Shown here: one piece after another, positions 22,696-33,628 of the stretch
How the letters are laid out: every line of letters starts with the position of its first letter
Position numbering within the stretch: the stretch's first letter is position 1
Source of the DNA: Psychrobacter glacincola
GTDB taxonomy: Bacteria; Pseudomonadota; Gammaproteobacteria; Pseudomonadales; Moraxellaceae
NCBI RefSeq assembly: GCF_904846215.1
Contig: NZ_CAJGZK010000002.1
Coordinates: forward strand, 62,001-126,000
Direction of reading: 5' to 3'
Length of the DNA: 64,000 nucleotides
The notes under the pieces: generated by a model
What the model was told of the DNA's origin: nothing
The model's input: the letters and a program-made list of their open reading frames with translations, nothing else
Database searches by the model: none
Position numbers and translations under genes: made by a program

Positions 22696-22714
22696 GATAA
22701 TGATAATTTATGCA
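22696..22714 (+). promoter_or_regulatory. Candidate Fur box upstream of GDPD gene
   Basis: GATAATGATAATTTATGCA matches the first two Fur hexamers (GATAAT GATAAT) perfectly, but the third poorly; 13 of 19 bases match the classical box. It lies 20 bases before the start of the 22735 gene. Iron control is an inference. Confidence 0.35.
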
Positions 22715-22734
22715 CATTTATGAGGACAGTTTAC

Positions 22735-24099
22735 ATGACAATTTTGAAAAATTCAGCGAATGAGCGGGCGCAGCTGCACAAATCTGCCCTGCACAAACTC
22801 AGATGCCAATGTCTTACGCTACCTTTAGCCATTATCAGCACCTTTTTATTATTGGGCTGTAATGAAGATGACGGCTCATTGGCGGTCATACTGCCGACTC
22901 TACCCCCAACGACTGACCCTATACAGTCGCTAGCCTATACCTATGGCGTTCGACCATTTTATCTGGTCAACGATATGGATGAGAGCCCGCTAAAAGATGA
23001 ATTATTGGCCTGTAAAGGGCAATTGCCTAGCAAAACTGACTTCTCTCTCGCCCATCGCGGCGCGCCTCTACAATTTCCTGAGCATACTTATGACGGTTAT
23101 GTAGCGTCAGCACAAATGGGCGCAGGCATCTTAGAGTGCGATGTGGCCTTTACCAACGATGGTGAGCTGGTATGTCGCCATGCCCAAAACGATTTGCATA
23201 CCACTACCAATATTGTTGCTACGCCACTAGCTGACCAATGTAGCGTACCGCCTATAATAGATGCTAATGGAACACTCACCAATGCGGCCGATATTGAATG
23301 CCGAACTTCAGATATTAGCGTAACAGACTTTAAAAGTCTGACGGGGAAAATGGACGCCGTCAATACCCAAGCGACCAGTATTAGCGCCTACATGGATGCG
23401 ACAGCGCCATGGCGAACAGACTTATATTCACAAAATGGTGAAGTGTTGACCTTAAAAGAACATATTGCGCTTGCTAGCAGTTTGGATATGAAGCATACAC
23501 CTGAGCTCAAAGAGCCCGTAGTCACCATGCCATTTAATGGCTATAGTTTAGATAATTATCGTCAACAGTTGATTGACACTTATAAAAGTGCAGGCGTGCC
23601 CGCCAGTGATGTATATCCGCAGTCGTTCAATCTTGAAGATATTGACTATTGGATTAGTAACGAACCGAACTATGCTACCAATGCCATCTATCTCATCGAT
23701 GATAGCAACGAGACCGCAGCGGGTAAGATATTTGATAAAAATGACCCGACGACGTGGAAGCATTCATTGGCTGAGATTAAAGCGCGCGGCGTTAATACTA
23801 TTGCCCCAGCGTCTTGGCTATTGGTTACCAGCGATGGCGATGGCAAGCTGCTACCGTCGACATACGCCTTGCAAGCCAAAGCCAATGGCCTCGACATTGT
23901 CACGTGGTCGCTTGAACGCTCAGGGCCATTAAAAAATGGTGGTGGCTGGTATTATAGCGGGCTTGGCGACGCCATTAACAACGATGGCGACATCATGAAT
24001 GTCATTGATGTGCTGGCGCAAGACGTTGGGGTTAAAGGTATCTTCTCAGATTGGCCAGCAACCATCAGTTACTATGCCAACTGTAAAGGTTTAAAGTGA
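22735..24099 (+). CDS. Lipoprotein glycerophosphodiester phosphodiesterase (GlpQ-like)
   Basis: This 454-residue exported protein has a basic, hydrophobic N-terminus ending in the lipobox 'FLLLGC' near residue 42, so it is probably a lipoprotein. The GDPD domain starts with 'SLAHRGAPLQFPEHTYDGY' (catalytic His and metal-binding Glu). It continues with 'GILECDVAFTNDGELVCRHAQND' (acid and second His). It hydrolyses glycerophosphodiesters to glycerol-3-phosphate and alcohol, supplying carbon and phosphate. The ATG at 22720 lacks a ribosome site, while the ATG at 22735 has GAGGA. A Fur-like site lies just upstream. Confidence 0.88.
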   Translation: MTILKNSANERAQLHKSALHKLRCQCLTLPLAIISTFLLLGCNEDDGSLAVILPTLPPTTDPIQSLAYTYGVRPFYLVNDMDESPLKDELLACKGQLPSKTDFSLAHRGAPLQFPEHTYDGYVASAQMGAGILECDVAFTNDGELVCRHAQNDLHTTTNIVATPLADQCSVPPIIDANGTLTNAADIECRTSDISVTDFKSLTGKMDAVNTQATSISAYMDATAPWRTDLYSQNGEVLTLKEHIALASSLDMKHTPELKEPVVTMPFNGYSLDNYRQQLIDTYKSAGVPASDVYPQSFNLEDIDYWISNEPNYATNAIYLIDDSNETAAGKIFDKNDPTTWKHSLAEIKARGVNTIAPASWLLVTSDGDGKLLPSTYALQAKANGLDIVTWSLERSGPLKNGGGWYYSGLGDAINNDGDIMNVIDVLAQDVGVKGIFSDWPATISYYANCKGLK

Positions 24100-24134
24100 G
24101 GTAAAGGGTCAACCCTCCTCATATCATAAAGACA

Positions 24135-25238
24135 TTAAGTAATCGATTGAACTGGTTGCTCTACATCAGCATTTTGACCACGGTGGCGCAGATAATGATC
24201 CAATAATACAATCGCTAGCATGGCTTCGGCTATAGGTGTTGCGCGTACACCCACGCAAGGGTCATGACGACCTTTGGTCAGCATATCGACCGACTCGCCT
24301 TGAGTATTGATACTTTTGCCAGCAGTGGTAATACTAGACGTTGGCTTGAGCGCAATACTGACACGGATATCCTGCCCTGACGAGATACCACCCAAGATGC
24401 CGCCAGCATGATTGGCGGTAAAACCGACTGGCGTCATCTCATCACGTGAGCTATGACCAAACTGCCCAGCCACTGCCATACCATCACCAATTTCGATACC
24501 TTTTACCGCATTGATACTCATCATGGCATGGGCAATATCCGCATCTAGACGGTCAAATACTGGTTCACCAAGTCCAACCGGTACACCACTGGCGATAACT
24601 TCGAGGCGGGCACCACAACTCGTCCCTTCACGGCGCAAATTGTCTATCAAGGTCTCAAAGCGACTGACTGCGTCTTTATCTGCACAAAAAAACGGATTGC
24701 TATTCACAAAATCCCAATCAATTTGGCTCGGCTCTACTATATTACTGTACTCATTACCGATTTGGGTCACATGCCCACGGATTTGCACCCCTAAGCGCTC
24801 TAGCAAGTATTTCTTGGCGATAGCACCAGCAGCGACACGCATGGCAGTCTCACGCGCCGATGATCGACCACCGCCACGATAGTCACGAAAGCCATACTTC
24901 ATACTATAAGTATAATCGGCATGACCGGGGCGAAAGGTATCTTTAATTTCACCATAGTCTTTAGATTTTTGATTGGTATTACGAATCAGTAGACCGATAG
25001 AAGTACCTGTCGTTTTACCTTCAAAGACGCCAGAGATAATCTCGACTTCATCAGATTCACGGCGCTGGGTCGAGTACTTAGAAGTACCCGGTTTACGGCG
25101 GTCCAAATCTATTTGTAAATCGGCTTCGGATAAGGCCAAACCTGGTGGCACGCCATCGACGATTGCCAACAAACCTGCCCCATGCGATTCACCGCAGGTG
25201 GTGACGGTAAAGATTTGTCCAATACTATTGCCTGCCAT
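24135..25238 (-). CDS. aroC: Chorismate synthase
   Basis: This 367-residue enzyme makes chorismate from EPSP using reduced FMN and is the last step of the shikimate pathway. Signature motifs are present: '[19 protein letters not shown]', '[32 protein letters not shown]' and '[15 protein letters not shown]', with '[18 protein letters not shown]' near residue 250. It is of normal length. The 79-base gap to prmB contains a 19-base tandem duplication. A prmB-aroC order is common in gammaproteobacteria. Confidence 0.97.
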   Translation of the reverse strand: MAGNSIGQIFTVTTCGESHGAGLLAIVDGVPPGLALSEADLQIDLDRRKPGTSKYSTQRRESDEVEIISGVFEGKTTGTSIGLLIRNTNQKSKDYGEIKDTFRPGHADYTYSMKYGFRDYRGGGRSSARETAMRVAAGAIAKKYLLERLGVQIRGHVTQIGNEYSNIVEPSQIDWDFVNSNPFFCADKDAVSRFETLIDNLRREGTSCGARLEVIASGVPVGLGEPVFDRLDADIAHAMMSINAVKGIEIGDGMAVAGQFGHSSRDEMTPVGFTANHAGGILGGISSGQDIRVSIALKPTSSITTAGKSINTQGESVDMLTKGRHDPCVGVRATPIAEAMLAIVLLDHYLRHRGQNADVEQPVQSIT

Positions 25239-25317
25239 ACTTATCCTTAAACAAATGAAGTCGATTTTTGACTGTTTTAATTATAGTATCAATTTTAATT
25301 ATAGTATCAATCTTGAT

Positions 25318-26493
25318 TTATTGATTGCTATCCAATAGCTTTACGTAAGCGGCAAACAGTTGACGGTAGCTCATAAGCTCATCATAAGTCATCGCAAAGA
25401 TACCATGACCGCCGTGAGCAAATCTTAGCCAATCAAACTGAATCTCAGGATAAGCTTGCTTCAATGCCCACTCGCTATCGCCCACTTCACAGACGAGCAA
25501 ACCTTCTGGGCTAAGATAATCTGGTGCCTCAAACAAGATACGATGTACCAAATCCAACCCATCTTGACCAGCAGCGAGTGCATGTTCAGGCTCATACAAA
25601 AACTCAGGTGGCAAGTCGGCCATAATGGCAGCATCGACGTACGGAGGATTGGTAACAATCAGCTCATATTGATGTTCAGCAGGAATCTTAGCAAACAAGT
25701 CAGATTCAATCACATTGACTTGATGACCAAGATCATGATGATCGACGTTTACCATCGCCACTTCAAGCGCGCTTTTATCGATATCTACGGCATCAACCAA
25801 AGCATCAACAAAACGGGTTGCAAGCGCAATAGCGATACAACCAGAACCGGTACATAGATCTAAAATACGCTCAGGTTGTGACAGCTGCTTAATATCTAAA
25901 CCATGATCATAAAAAGTGGCTGCTTGATTATTGACACTAACCCCAAGCGGTTTTGCCAATTCAGTCACATCAAAATATGGATGGAACTGCTGACGAATCA
26001 ATTCAGCGATAGGTGAGCGCGGGATTAGAACACGTTCATCGACATAGAACGGCAAGTCGCAGAAATAAGACAGATTAATCAGATAACTTAATGGCTTACG
26101 CTCAGCGATACGCTCTTCTAATAAGCTCAATACCAGCTGCTTCTCTGAGGTGGTCAAGCGGCAGTCAAGAATCTGATCATTGGCTGACCAATCTAAAGAC
26201 AAAGAATGCAATACAATAGCAGACGCTTCAGCAAATTCATCGGTCGTTCCTTGAGCGACAACCACATCGTAATTGCGTAATTGCGTCACTGAAAAACGAA
26301 TAAAGTCGCGGATAGTGACCAGTTGCTCACGTGCCTCTTCAAGCTCAGCACGCAAAGTCGCAAATTCATCGTGCTCACCGACAAGCCCTGTCTCTAAATC
26401 GTATTCCATATCATCATTGATACCTTGTGACTCATCATCATTAAAGTATTGATTTTGAAATTCTTCTGCGCTCATTACTTGGTCTTCTGACAT
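25318..26493 (-). CDS. prmB: 50S ribosomal protein L3 glutamine N5-methyltransferase
   Basis: This 391-residue protein is of the HemK/PrmB methyltransferase family. It has the SAM site 'RILDLCTGSGCIAIALATRF' and the catalytic 'IVTNPPYVD', and lies upstream of aroC as usual for prmB, which methylates L3. The N-terminal 50 to 70 residues, very acidic ('NDDESQGINDDMEYDLETG...'), are extra compared with about 310 residues for E. coli. After that, 'IRDFIRFSVTQLRNYDVVVAQGTTDEFAEASAIVLHSLSL' matches the normal PrmB N-terminal domain. AAGGTGCGAT precedes the ATG. Confidence 0.93.
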   Translation of the reverse strand: MSEDQVMSAEEFQNQYFNDDESQGINDDMEYDLETGLVGEHDEFATLRAELEEAREQLVTIRDFIRFSVTQLRNYDVVVAQGTTDEFAEASAIVLHSLSLDWSANDQILDCRLTTSEKQLVLSLLEERIAERKPLSYLINLSYFCDLPFYVDERVLIPRSPIAELIRQQFHPYFDVTELAKPLGVSVNNQAATFYDHGLDIKQLSQPERILDLCTGSGCIAIALATRFVDALVDAVDIDKSALEVAMVNVDHHDLGHQVNVIESDLFAKIPAEHQYELIVTNPPYVDAAIMADLPPEFLYEPEHALAAGQDGLDLVHRILFEAPDYLSPEGLLVCEVGDSEWALKQAYPEIQFDWLRFAHGGHGIFAMTYDELMSYRQLFAAYVKLLDSNQ

Positions 26494-26947
26494 ATCGCAC
26501 CTTACTGATTACATGCTTACTGACTACATGCGGATGGGTTAAATCGCTTTCAATGATTTCACTGAATAGCCGATTTATTAAATAAAAATCTCGTTCCACA
26601 TTATAGACGGAAACAAGATGATGCGCCAACGACTGTGTTTTTTACTTCAACAGAATGTACATCAGTGTTCAGAAGTAAGTAGCGCAGGGCTTTAACAGAA
26701 CGGTAAAAAGGATGATTTAGCATAGCCATATATCACTACCTTAAAGCTCATAACGTATTGTGGTAACTGTTGATTGAGTGGAAAAGGGAGCCCTAGCCTG
26801 ACTCAACTCTTGCTTAATTGTATTGAATACGTCAACCGTTGACGTTTGGCAAGTCTTAAACAAAAAAATATGTGTCAAAAGTTTGCGAAGCATCTAAATT
26901 ATGCGCATAATAGCTCCATTAGCAGCCACCACAAGTGTTCAAAAATT
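26494..26947. other. 454-base region between prmB and the L,D-transpeptidase gene
   Basis: No gene is supported. A perfect 8-bp inverted repeat ACGTCAAC-C-GTTGACGT (26829-26845) lies about 100 bases upstream of the L,D-transpeptidase start and could be an operator. Confidence 0.4.
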
Positions 26948-28303
26948 ATGAAAATAAAGCCTCTTATCACCGCTATATCTATCGCTGTTGTTAGTGCCAG
27001 TGTCAGCACGTTTGCCGCTCCCACTGATAATACACGCACCTTGCCTGTACGCTCAGCTGACGCGCTTCCTAGTATTGCTCAGAAAGTTAGCCTTAATGTA
27101 CAGGAAAGTCGCAGTAGCTCAATTGATTCTCGTGCGAGCGTTAAGCTAGATGCTAATACAGCCAAGCCAGCTGATCGTATGACTCAGCTGATTGACGAAA
27201 AGCAGCAAGCAGAAGAAAATACAGCCCCAGCGGCAGTCAATGCTGATAACATGACCGTAGAAGAGCTGTCTCGTAAAGATGAGCAATCTGATAGTACTGA
27301 CGATATTAGCGAAGGTCAAGCGGTCTCAGCACCTAGCTCTAGCGCAGCTGATAGCGCAGCGGATGCTTCTATCAAAAGTATCGCCGATATTGATGGTAAA
27401 AAACACACCACGCTTAACTTATCCAATTATGCCAAGCAAGTAAACGGTGCCACATGGACACCGAATATGAAAGTTAACTCAGCGATGACCATCAGAATGC
27501 AGGCATTATTGGATTGGAACCACGCCTCTCCTGGCGCTATTGATGGCGGCTGGGGCATGAACAGTAAAAAAGCGCTTATCAATTTCCAAACCATGAAAGG
27601 CTTGCCAGCAAACGGTAAAATGGATCAAAAAACATGGGATGCTTTAAATAAAAATATCCCAGCCAATAAGCCGGTGCTCGTGACTTATACTATTACTGAA
27701 GATGACGTTAATACTAACTTTGCCACCACGCCTGCAGGCTCAGAAGCAAAGTCAAAAATGAAAGGCTTGTATTATCAAGATATCAAAGAGCTGTTTGGTG
27801 AACGCTTCCATATGGATGTGCGTTACCTAGATAAGCTTAATAAAAATAAGCAATATAAAGCCGGTGAAACCATCACCGTCTTGAATACACGCGCACCACT
27901 CAAGCAGCGTATTAACCGTGTGGTCGCTAACAAGGCCGATAAAACCCTATATGCTTATAACGATGATAAGCTGGTTGCCACCTATCCAACGACCATAGGT
28001 AGTGACAGCACGCCATCACCACAAGGCACGTTTAAAATCGTTAATAAAGTAAAAATGCCGTGGTATAAAGCGACCGTCGGTGAAGGCGCAGATAAAAAAG
28101 TACATATGTTGCCGCCAGGACCAAACAGTCCCGTAGGTGTGGTATGGATGGGCTTATCAAAACCTTCTTATGGTCTACATGGCTCACCGAAGCCTGAAGG
28201 TATCAGCCGTCAAGCATCTGCTGGCTGTGTACGTTTGACCAACTGGGACGTATTAGAGGTTTATGCCAATATCGAAAATGGCGCAACCGTTGAGCTAAAA
28301 TAG
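26948..28303 (+). CDS. L,D-transpeptidase (YkuD) with peptidoglycan-binding domain
   Basis: This is a 451-residue exported enzyme. The Sec signal peptide is 'MKIKPLITAISIAVVSASVSTFAAP', a long Ser/Ala/Asp linker reaches to about residue 150, and a PG-binding-1-like region ('MRMQALLDWNHASPGAIDGGWG…FQTMKGLPANGKMD', here MTIRMQALLDWN) spans about 180-240. The YkuD domain follows. Its catalytic motif HGSPKPEGISRQASAGCVRL gives the Cys nucleophile. It makes 3-3 cross-links in peptidoglycan or anchors lipoproteins. The in-frame ATG at 26846 would add 34 polar residues before the signal peptide, so the start at 26948 is preferred. Confidence 0.9.
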   Translation: MKIKPLITAISIAVVSASVSTFAAPTDNTRTLPVRSADALPSIAQKVSLNVQESRSSSIDSRASVKLDANTAKPADRMTQLIDEKQQAEENTAPAAVNADNMTVEELSRKDEQSDSTDDISEGQAVSAPSSSAADSAADASIKSIADIDGKKHTTLNLSNYAKQVNGATWTPNMKVNSAMTIRMQALLDWNHASPGAIDGGWGMNSKKALINFQTMKGLPANGKMDQKTWDALNKNIPANKPVLVTYTITEDDVNTNFATTPAGSEAKSKMKGLYYQDIKELFGERFHMDVRYLDKLNKNKQYKAGETITVLNTRAPLKQRINRVVANKADKTLYAYNDDKLVATYPTTIGSDSTPSPQGTFKIVNKVKMPWYKATVGEGADKKVHMLPPGPNSPVGVVWMGLSKPSYGLHGSPKPEGISRQASAGCVRLTNWDVLEVYANIENGATVELK

Positions 28304-28324
28304 TTCATTGGAATGAATAAAAAA

Positions 28325-28357
28325 AGACCTTGATCATTGCATCAAGGTCTTTTTTTT
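28325..28357 (+). terminator. Terminator of the L,D-transpeptidase gene
   Basis: A 10-bp perfect stem AGACCTTGAT/ATCAAGGTCT with a 6-base loop is followed by seven Ts. Confidence 0.9.
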
Positions 28358-28408
28358 GCCAAATTTAAATCCTTTTTCTGCTTAAACAACTGCTATTAAG
28401 ACCCAATA

Positions 28409-28440
28409 AAAAAACAGTGCTTCTTTAGGCACTGTTTTTT
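28409..28440. terminator. Bidirectional terminator
   Basis: The perfect 12-bp stem AAAAAACAGTGC/GCACTGTTTTTT has an 8-base loop. It lies between convergent genes and serves the minus-strand 28525 gene. Confidence 0.85.
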
Positions 28441-28524
28441 TTATGACAGATTTTCATAGCATGCAAGGTTATCACGTTAAGCAACATTTATTATTATCAT
28501 TAGCGCTATCGTCTTATCTCAAAA

Positions 28525-28737
28525 TTATACTTTATATCCTTCTTCATTACCTGTAATGCTACCGACTTTTTTGGTGAAGAATAATGCTGAAGGGACAGAC
28601 AGTATGATACCTGCTATTACCGCTATTTGAATGTGCAGGATTTGGTTGTGTCCGGTTACCAATGCTGCAATCATAAACACACCGATAGTGACCGTTGCTG
28701 CTATTGAATAGATGACAGAGAATAGTGGCCAGTTCAT
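28525..28737 (-). CDS. Small two-helix membrane protein
   Basis: This 70-residue inner-membrane protein has two hydrophobic helices ('LFSVIYSIAATVTIGVFMIAALVTG' and 'IQIAVIAGIILSVPSALFF') separated by a short polar loop. A charged tail ends 'GSITGNEEGYKV'. It looks like conserved hypothetical proteins of the genus, with unknown function. It has its own terminator and is transcribed toward the L,D-transpeptidase gene. Confidence 0.7.
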   Translation of the reverse strand: MNWPLFSVIYSIAATVTIGVFMIAALVTGHNQILHIQIAVIAGIILSVPSALFFTKKVGSITGNEEGYKV

Positions 28738-29334
28738 GATATATTCCTTAATTTTTTTGTGGGTATAGCTATTTTATACACTAAATCCACACAAATAGTA
28801 AGTATTTTCATATAGACGCTCAGCCCATTTATAGCAAGTGATTGATAATTAAAACCCTGTTATAGTTATTGATTTATATTGCGACCTTTTATCCTTTACA
28901 AATTGACGTTTTTTGGTCAATTTTATGCTTATAGTCAGATGAAAATAAAAATGTTATGACAATTTAAACGCGCTATTGGTATAAATTTTACTGGCGTGCT
29001 GCGTTCCCAGAGGCTGCGTAAAATTCATACCAATAGCGCTATAACACTTTTGTAATACACTCACTATTCACTATATTAACTTCTGAATTTCATTAGAATA
29101 AACCTATAATTTTGACTCAAAAAACTTCATTGTTACCGTCATAATCAAAGTACTCAACTATTAAAATCAATCGACTATTAAGAATGATAGAAGTAATTTA
29201 CTCAAAACCAATGAGCTGCCTTTACCATTCGTTTATTCATGAATCTTCAACACCCTTGGCACGTTTGTGCTAAAATCGCTTGCAAAATTATTTTACTTAT
29301 TCTATTAAATATTATCCGTCAGTAAGGAGCCGCT
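28738..29334. other. 597-base region upstream of alaS
   Basis: It holds miniature-element copy 1 (28930-29075). The rest is AT-rich and presumably contains the alaS promoter; I see no gene. Confidence 0.5.
28930..29075 (+). mobile_element. Miniature inverted-repeat element, copy 1 (divergent)
   Basis: The element has 146 bases with ends TATAGTCAG...TTCACTATA. The central hairpin has arms of about 22 bases (28969-28990 region and 29018-29040) with one mismatch, reading GCGCTATTGGTAT... and its complement. The inner part keeps AGAGGCTGC. Confidence 0.7.
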
Positions 29335-32007
29335 GTGAGCCAGCCATTTCGCTCAGCCGATATTCGTCAAGCTTTTATCGATTTTTTCATAAGCAAGCAG
29401 CACACCCCCGTCGCCTCATCGAGTCTGATTCCGCACAATGACCCGACATTGCTATTTACCAATGCCGGTATGAATCAATTTAAAGAGACCTTTTTGGGTA
29501 TGGAGCCACGCGACTATAGCCGCGCAGTGTCTTCACAAAAATGCGTGCGTGCTGGCGGCAAGCATAATGATTTGGATAACGTTGGCTATACCGCGCGCCA
29601 TCATACTTTCTTTGAGATGCTTGGTAACTTCTCTTTTGGCGATTACTTTAAGCAAGCAGGTATTGGCTATATTTGGGAGTTTTTGACATCTGATGAGTGG
29701 CTGGCGATTGATAAAGACCGCTTGTATGTGACCATTTATGAAACCGATGACGAAGCTTTTGATATTTGGCATAAAGATATCGGTATCCCTAGCGATCGTA
29801 TTATCCGTATTGGTGATAATAAAGGCGCACCTTACGCCTCAGACAACTTTTGGACGATGGGTGATACCGGCCCTTGTGGTCCTTGTACTGAAGTCTTTTA
29901 TGACCATGGCGCTCATATCGAAGGCGGCCTACCGGGCACGCCAGAAGAAGATGGTGACCGTTATATCGAGATTTGGAACTGCGTCTTTATGCAGTTTAAC
30001 CGTCAAAAAGACGGCACTATGCTACCGCTACCGGCACCAAGCGTTGACACTGGCATGGGTCTTGAGCGTATCAGTGCCATCATGCAGGGCGTACACGGTA
30101 ACTATGAGATAGATTTATTTGTTCATCTTATGGATGCAGCCGCTGAAATTTTAGGTATTGAAAATCAGCAACAATCATCGCTAAAAGTCATTGCTGACCA
30201 TATTCGTGCTGTTTCATTTTTGATTGCTGATGGTGTCACGCCAAGTAATGAAGGTCGTGGTTATGTACTACGCCGCGTGATTCGCCGTGCCGTACGTCAT
30301 GGCAACAAGCTTGGCGCGGATAGTGATTTCTTTTATAAGATGGTTGCGCCTTTAGTTGCTGAGATGGGCGTCGCCTATCCTGAGCTAAAAGACAAACAAA
30401 GCGTAATTGAAAACGCCATTCAAAAAGAAGAAACACAGTTTGCCAAAACGCTAGCGCAAGGTTTACGCTTGCTTGCTAGCGAACTTGAAGGTCTAAAAGA
30501 AGGCAATGTGCTCTCTGGTGAGGCAGCCTTTAAGCTTTATGATACTTACGGCTTCCCGCTTGATCTGACCGCTGATATCACTCGTGAGCGCGGTATTGTG
30601 ATTGATGAAGCTGAGTTTGATGAGCATATGCAAGCACAGCGTGAACGCGCCCGTGATGCGGGCAAATTCGATGTCGATTATAGCAGTGTCATTCAAGTAC
30701 AGAACCCAACGACCTTTATCGGTTATGAGCAGCTTGAACAAGAAGGCGTAACGATTGATGCCCTTTATCAAGATGGCAATTCTATCGATGGCTTAGTTGA
30801 GGGTATGGAAGGTGTGGTTGTCCTTGACCGTACGCCGTTTTATGCTGAAGGTGGTGGTCAAGTTGGTGAGCTGGGTGAAATTCGCACTGCTACTGGCGTC
30901 TTTGAAGTGCAAGACACCAAAAAATCTGGGCAAGCCATTATTCATTATGGCGTGGTCACCATGGGTGAGATTAATAGCAAGCAAACAGCTGACGCACAAG
31001 TGCTCTCTAGCATCCGTGCTGCCAGTGCCAAAAATCACTCTGCTACTCACTTATTACATGCGGCATTGAGAGAAGTATTGGGTGATGAGGTCGCGCAAAA
31101 AGGCTCATTGGTATCAAGCGACGTCTTACGTTTCGACTTCTCGTATGACAAGCCAGTCAATGCCGCTGAAATCAGCCGTATCGAGCGCTTAGTCAATGAG
31201 CAAATTCAAGCCAATACTCCTGCCCGCATCGAAAATATGTCTATTGATGAAGCGATGAAGCAAGGCGCCATGGCATTGTTTGGTGAAAAGTATGGCAATG
31301 ACGTTCGCGTGCTTACCATGGGCACAGACAACATCATAGATGGTCAGCGTAAGCCCTTCTCTATTGAGCTATGCGGTGGCCTACATGTACAGCGTACGGG
31401 TGATATTGGTGTCTTAAAAATCACTAGCGAATCTGGTATTGCCGCTGGTATCCGCCGTATTGAAGCTGTCACTGGCATGAATGCGATTAAAAACATTCAG
31501 CAAAGCGAGCAGCAACTGAGCGAGCTTGCCAGTCAGCTAAAAGTGAAACGCCCAGAGGTTGCACAGCGTGTCCGTACCATGGCTGATAAGCAGCGTGAGT
31601 TAGAGAAGCAGTTAGAACGCTTAGAGCAAAAAATCGCCAGCGCCCAAGCAGCCAATTTACTTGATGAGGTACAAACCATCGCTGGTACGCCGGTACTTAT
31701 CAGCACCTTAAGCGGTGTCGATGGTAAATCTATCCGTACGTTGATGGACGATATAAAATCCAAACTACCAGATAGCGTGATTATCTTGATTGGCGATAAA
31801 GATGAGCAGTTGGCACTAGCCGCAAACGTCGCCAAATCGGTGACTGATCGCATAAAAGCCGGCGACATCATTCGTCATTTGGCAGGCGAGCTTGGCGGTA
31901 AAGGTGGCGGTAAACCTGACTATGCACAGGGCGGCGCGCCAAAGTCTAATAATAGCGCTGCTGTTATCGCCGCTATACCTGCTTGGGTTGCAGCTCAGCT
32001 TGATTAA
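29335..32007 (+). CDS. alaS: Alanyl-tRNA synthetase
   Basis: This 890-residue class II synthetase charges tRNA-Ala. The catalytic core has '[19 protein letters not shown]'. The editing domain has '[18 protein letters not shown]' and the zinc site '[15 protein letters not shown]'. A coiled-coil and C-Ala domain ends '[14 protein letters not shown]'. It starts at GTG with AAGGAG eight bases upstream; an ATG start would cut the domain. The lysC and csrA genes follow, a conserved order in gammaproteobacteria. Confidence 0.98.
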   Translation: MSQPFRSADIRQAFIDFFISKQHTPVASSSLIPHNDPTLLFTNAGMNQFKETFLGMEPRDYSRAVSSQKCVRAGGKHNDLDNVGYTARHHTFFEMLGNFSFGDYFKQAGIGYIWEFLTSDEWLAIDKDRLYVTIYETDDEAFDIWHKDIGIPSDRIIRIGDNKGAPYASDNFWTMGDTGPCGPCTEVFYDHGAHIEGGLPGTPEEDGDRYIEIWNCVFMQFNRQKDGTMLPLPAPSVDTGMGLERISAIMQGVHGNYEIDLFVHLMDAAAEILGIENQQQSSLKVIADHIRAVSFLIADGVTPSNEGRGYVLRRVIRRAVRHGNKLGADSDFFYKMVAPLVAEMGVAYPELKDKQSVIENAIQKEETQFAKTLAQGLRLLASELEGLKEGNVLSGEAAFKLYDTYGFPLDLTADITRERGIVIDEAEFDEHMQAQRERARDAGKFDVDYSSVIQVQNPTTFIGYEQLEQEGVTIDALYQDGNSIDGLVEGMEGVVVLDRTPFYAEGGGQVGELGEIRTATGVFEVQDTKKSGQAIIHYGVVTMGEINSKQTADAQVLSSIRAASAKNHSATHLLHAALREVLGDEVAQKGSLVSSDVLRFDFSYDKPVNAAEISRIERLVNEQIQANTPARIENMSIDEAMKQGAMALFGEKYGNDVRVLTMGTDNIIDGQRKPFSIELCGGLHVQRTGDIGVLKITSESGIAAGIRRIEAVTGMNAIKNIQQSEQQLSELASQLKVKRPEVAQRVRTMADKQRELEKQLERLEQKIASAQAANLLDEVQTIAGTPVLISTLSGVDGKSIRTLMDDIKSKLPDSVIILIGDKDEQLALAANVAKSVTDRIKAGDIIRHLAGELGGKGGGKPDYAQGGAPKSNNSAAVIAAIPAWVAAQLD

Positions 32008-32341
32008 GCATTAAGCTGAGTACAATACAGCTTTGTCGTACGTAGAGTCTGTGATTGGTTATAATAGTTATAACCAATTGCCATGTATCTAACGTCTACT
32101 GATACTTAAAGTTATGACGCTAATATGATATAAAGGTCAACGCTTAGGCTTATCTCAGCATACGAAGTCTATTGGTATAATCAGACAGTAAACCATCAAA
32201 AAGTAAAACAAAGGGCGCAGTTCTTATAATCCGGCTTTATCGTTATTAAAATTAATCTGGCACTGAATTTATAAATAGTGCCATGACAGATTGATGTCTC
32301 TAAATAACAGATAACCATTGGTGAATAATAGGTAGATTTTT
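32008..32341. other. 334-base alaS-lysC spacer
   Basis: No gene is seen. A perfect 11-bp inverted repeat with a 3-base loop (32054-32064/32068-32078, ATTGGTTATAA) lies just after alaS but is not followed by Ts. I see no lysine-riboswitch architecture. Confidence 0.4.
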
Positions 32342-33628
32342 ATGGCGTTAATAGTACAAAAATACGGCGGCACCTCGATGGGTAGTATAGACCGCATCAA
32401 AAACGTCGCCAAACGAGTCAAACGCTGGCATGATAATGGTCATCAAGTGGTCGTTGTCGTCTCTGCCATGAGCGGTGAAACCAACCGTTTGATTGATTTA
32501 GCACGCCAAATCAGCAGCCAGCCCGATGCTCGCGAATATGACCAGATGGTCTCAACTGGTGAGCAGGTTTCTATCTCACTGCTTGCCATGGCGATTAAAG
32601 AGCTTGGCATTGGTGCCCGCTCATTCACCGGTCGTCAGGTCGCTATTAAAACCGATAGCGCCCACAATAAAGCGCGTATCGAAAGCATCGATGATAAAAA
32701 CATCCGCGCGCAGCTAGATGCAGGCAACGTCGTTATAGTCGCAGGCTTTCAAGGTATTGATGAAGAAGGCAATGCGACGACGTTAGGGCGCGGCGGCTCT
32801 GATACGACAGGCGTAGCGATTGCCGCGGCTTTAGGCGCTGATGAATGCCAAATCTATACCGATGTCGATGGCGTCTATACCACTGACCCTCGCGTCACCT
32901 CAAAAGCCAAAAAACTTGAAAAGATTACCTTTGAAGAGATGCTCGAGATGGCAAGTCTTGGCTCTAAGATTTTGCAGATTCGCTCAGTAGAATTCGCTGG
33001 CAAATACGGCGTACCGCTGCGCGTATTATCTAGCTTTGATGAAAACAACGATGGTAGTTTCGACCAAGAATTTCAAGACAATGTCGGCACCCTAATTACG
33101 ATAGACGAAGGAGACAATATGGAACAGGCAATCATCTCAGGTATCGCTTTTAATCGAGACGAAGCAAAAATCGTCGTACGTGGTGTCCCTGATCACCCTG
33201 GTATCGCTTCTGCTATCCTCAGCCCTATTGGCCGCGCGAATATCGAAATTGACATGATAGTACAAAACCTATCAACCAATGGCATGACCGATTTTACCTT
33301 TACCGTCAATCGTACTGACATGGAAAAAACCATGAAAGTATTAGAAAACGAAGTCAAAGATGAGATCGGTGCCAAGGAAATATTGTCTAATGATGAAGTC
33401 GTTAAAGTCTCTTTAGTCGGCGTCGGTATGCGCTCGCACGCGGGTGTTGCAAGCCTCATGTTTCAAACCCTTGCCGAAAACAACATCAATATTCAAATGA
33501 TCTCAACCAGTGAAATCAAAGTGTCTGTTCTTATCCAAGAGCAGTATCTGGAAAAAGCGGTAAGATCACTGCATACTGCCTTTGGTCTTGATCGCGCGGA
33601 CGGTGAAAGCAAAATCGCTGGTTTATAA
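32342..33628 (+). CDS. lysC: Aspartokinase
   Basis: This 428-residue enzyme phosphorylates aspartate, the first step to Lys, Thr and Met. '[11 protein letters not shown]' is at the N-terminus, with '[13 protein letters not shown]' and '[14 protein letters not shown]' in the kinase domain and '[13 protein letters not shown]' near residue 180. Two ACT domains follow, starting at about 265 and 345, which normally mediate Lys/Thr feedback inhibition. The length fits the single-function gammaproteobacterial (Pseudomonas-like) type. It is followed by its own terminator and csrA. Confidence 0.97.
   Translation: MALIVQKYGGTSMGSIDRIKNVAKRVKRWHDNGHQVVVVVSAMSGETNRLIDLARQISSQPDAREYDQMVSTGEQVSISLLAMAIKELGIGARSFTGRQVAIKTDSAHNKARIESIDDKNIRAQLDAGNVVIVAGFQGIDEEGNATTLGRGGSDTTGVAIAAALGADECQIYTDVDGVYTTDPRVTSKAKKLEKITFEEMLEMASLGSKILQIRSVEFAGKYGVPLRVLSSFDENNDGSFDQEFQDNVGTLITIDEGDNMEQAIISGIAFNRDEAKIVVRGVPDHPGIASAILSPIGRANIEIDMIVQNLSTNGMTDFTFTVNRTDMEKTMKVLENEVKDEIGAKEILSNDEVVKVSLVGVGMRSHAGVASLMFQTLAENNINIQMISTSEIKVSVLIQEQYLEKAVRSLHTAFGLDRADGESKIAGL

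Noticed and set aside
25283..25320. 19-base tandem duplication between aroC and prmB
   Set aside because: Probably simple replication slippage in AT-rich DNA; no sign of function.
32008..32341. Lysine riboswitch ahead of lysC
   Set aside because: I see only an 11-bp hairpin near the alaS end and no five-helix aptamer pattern.
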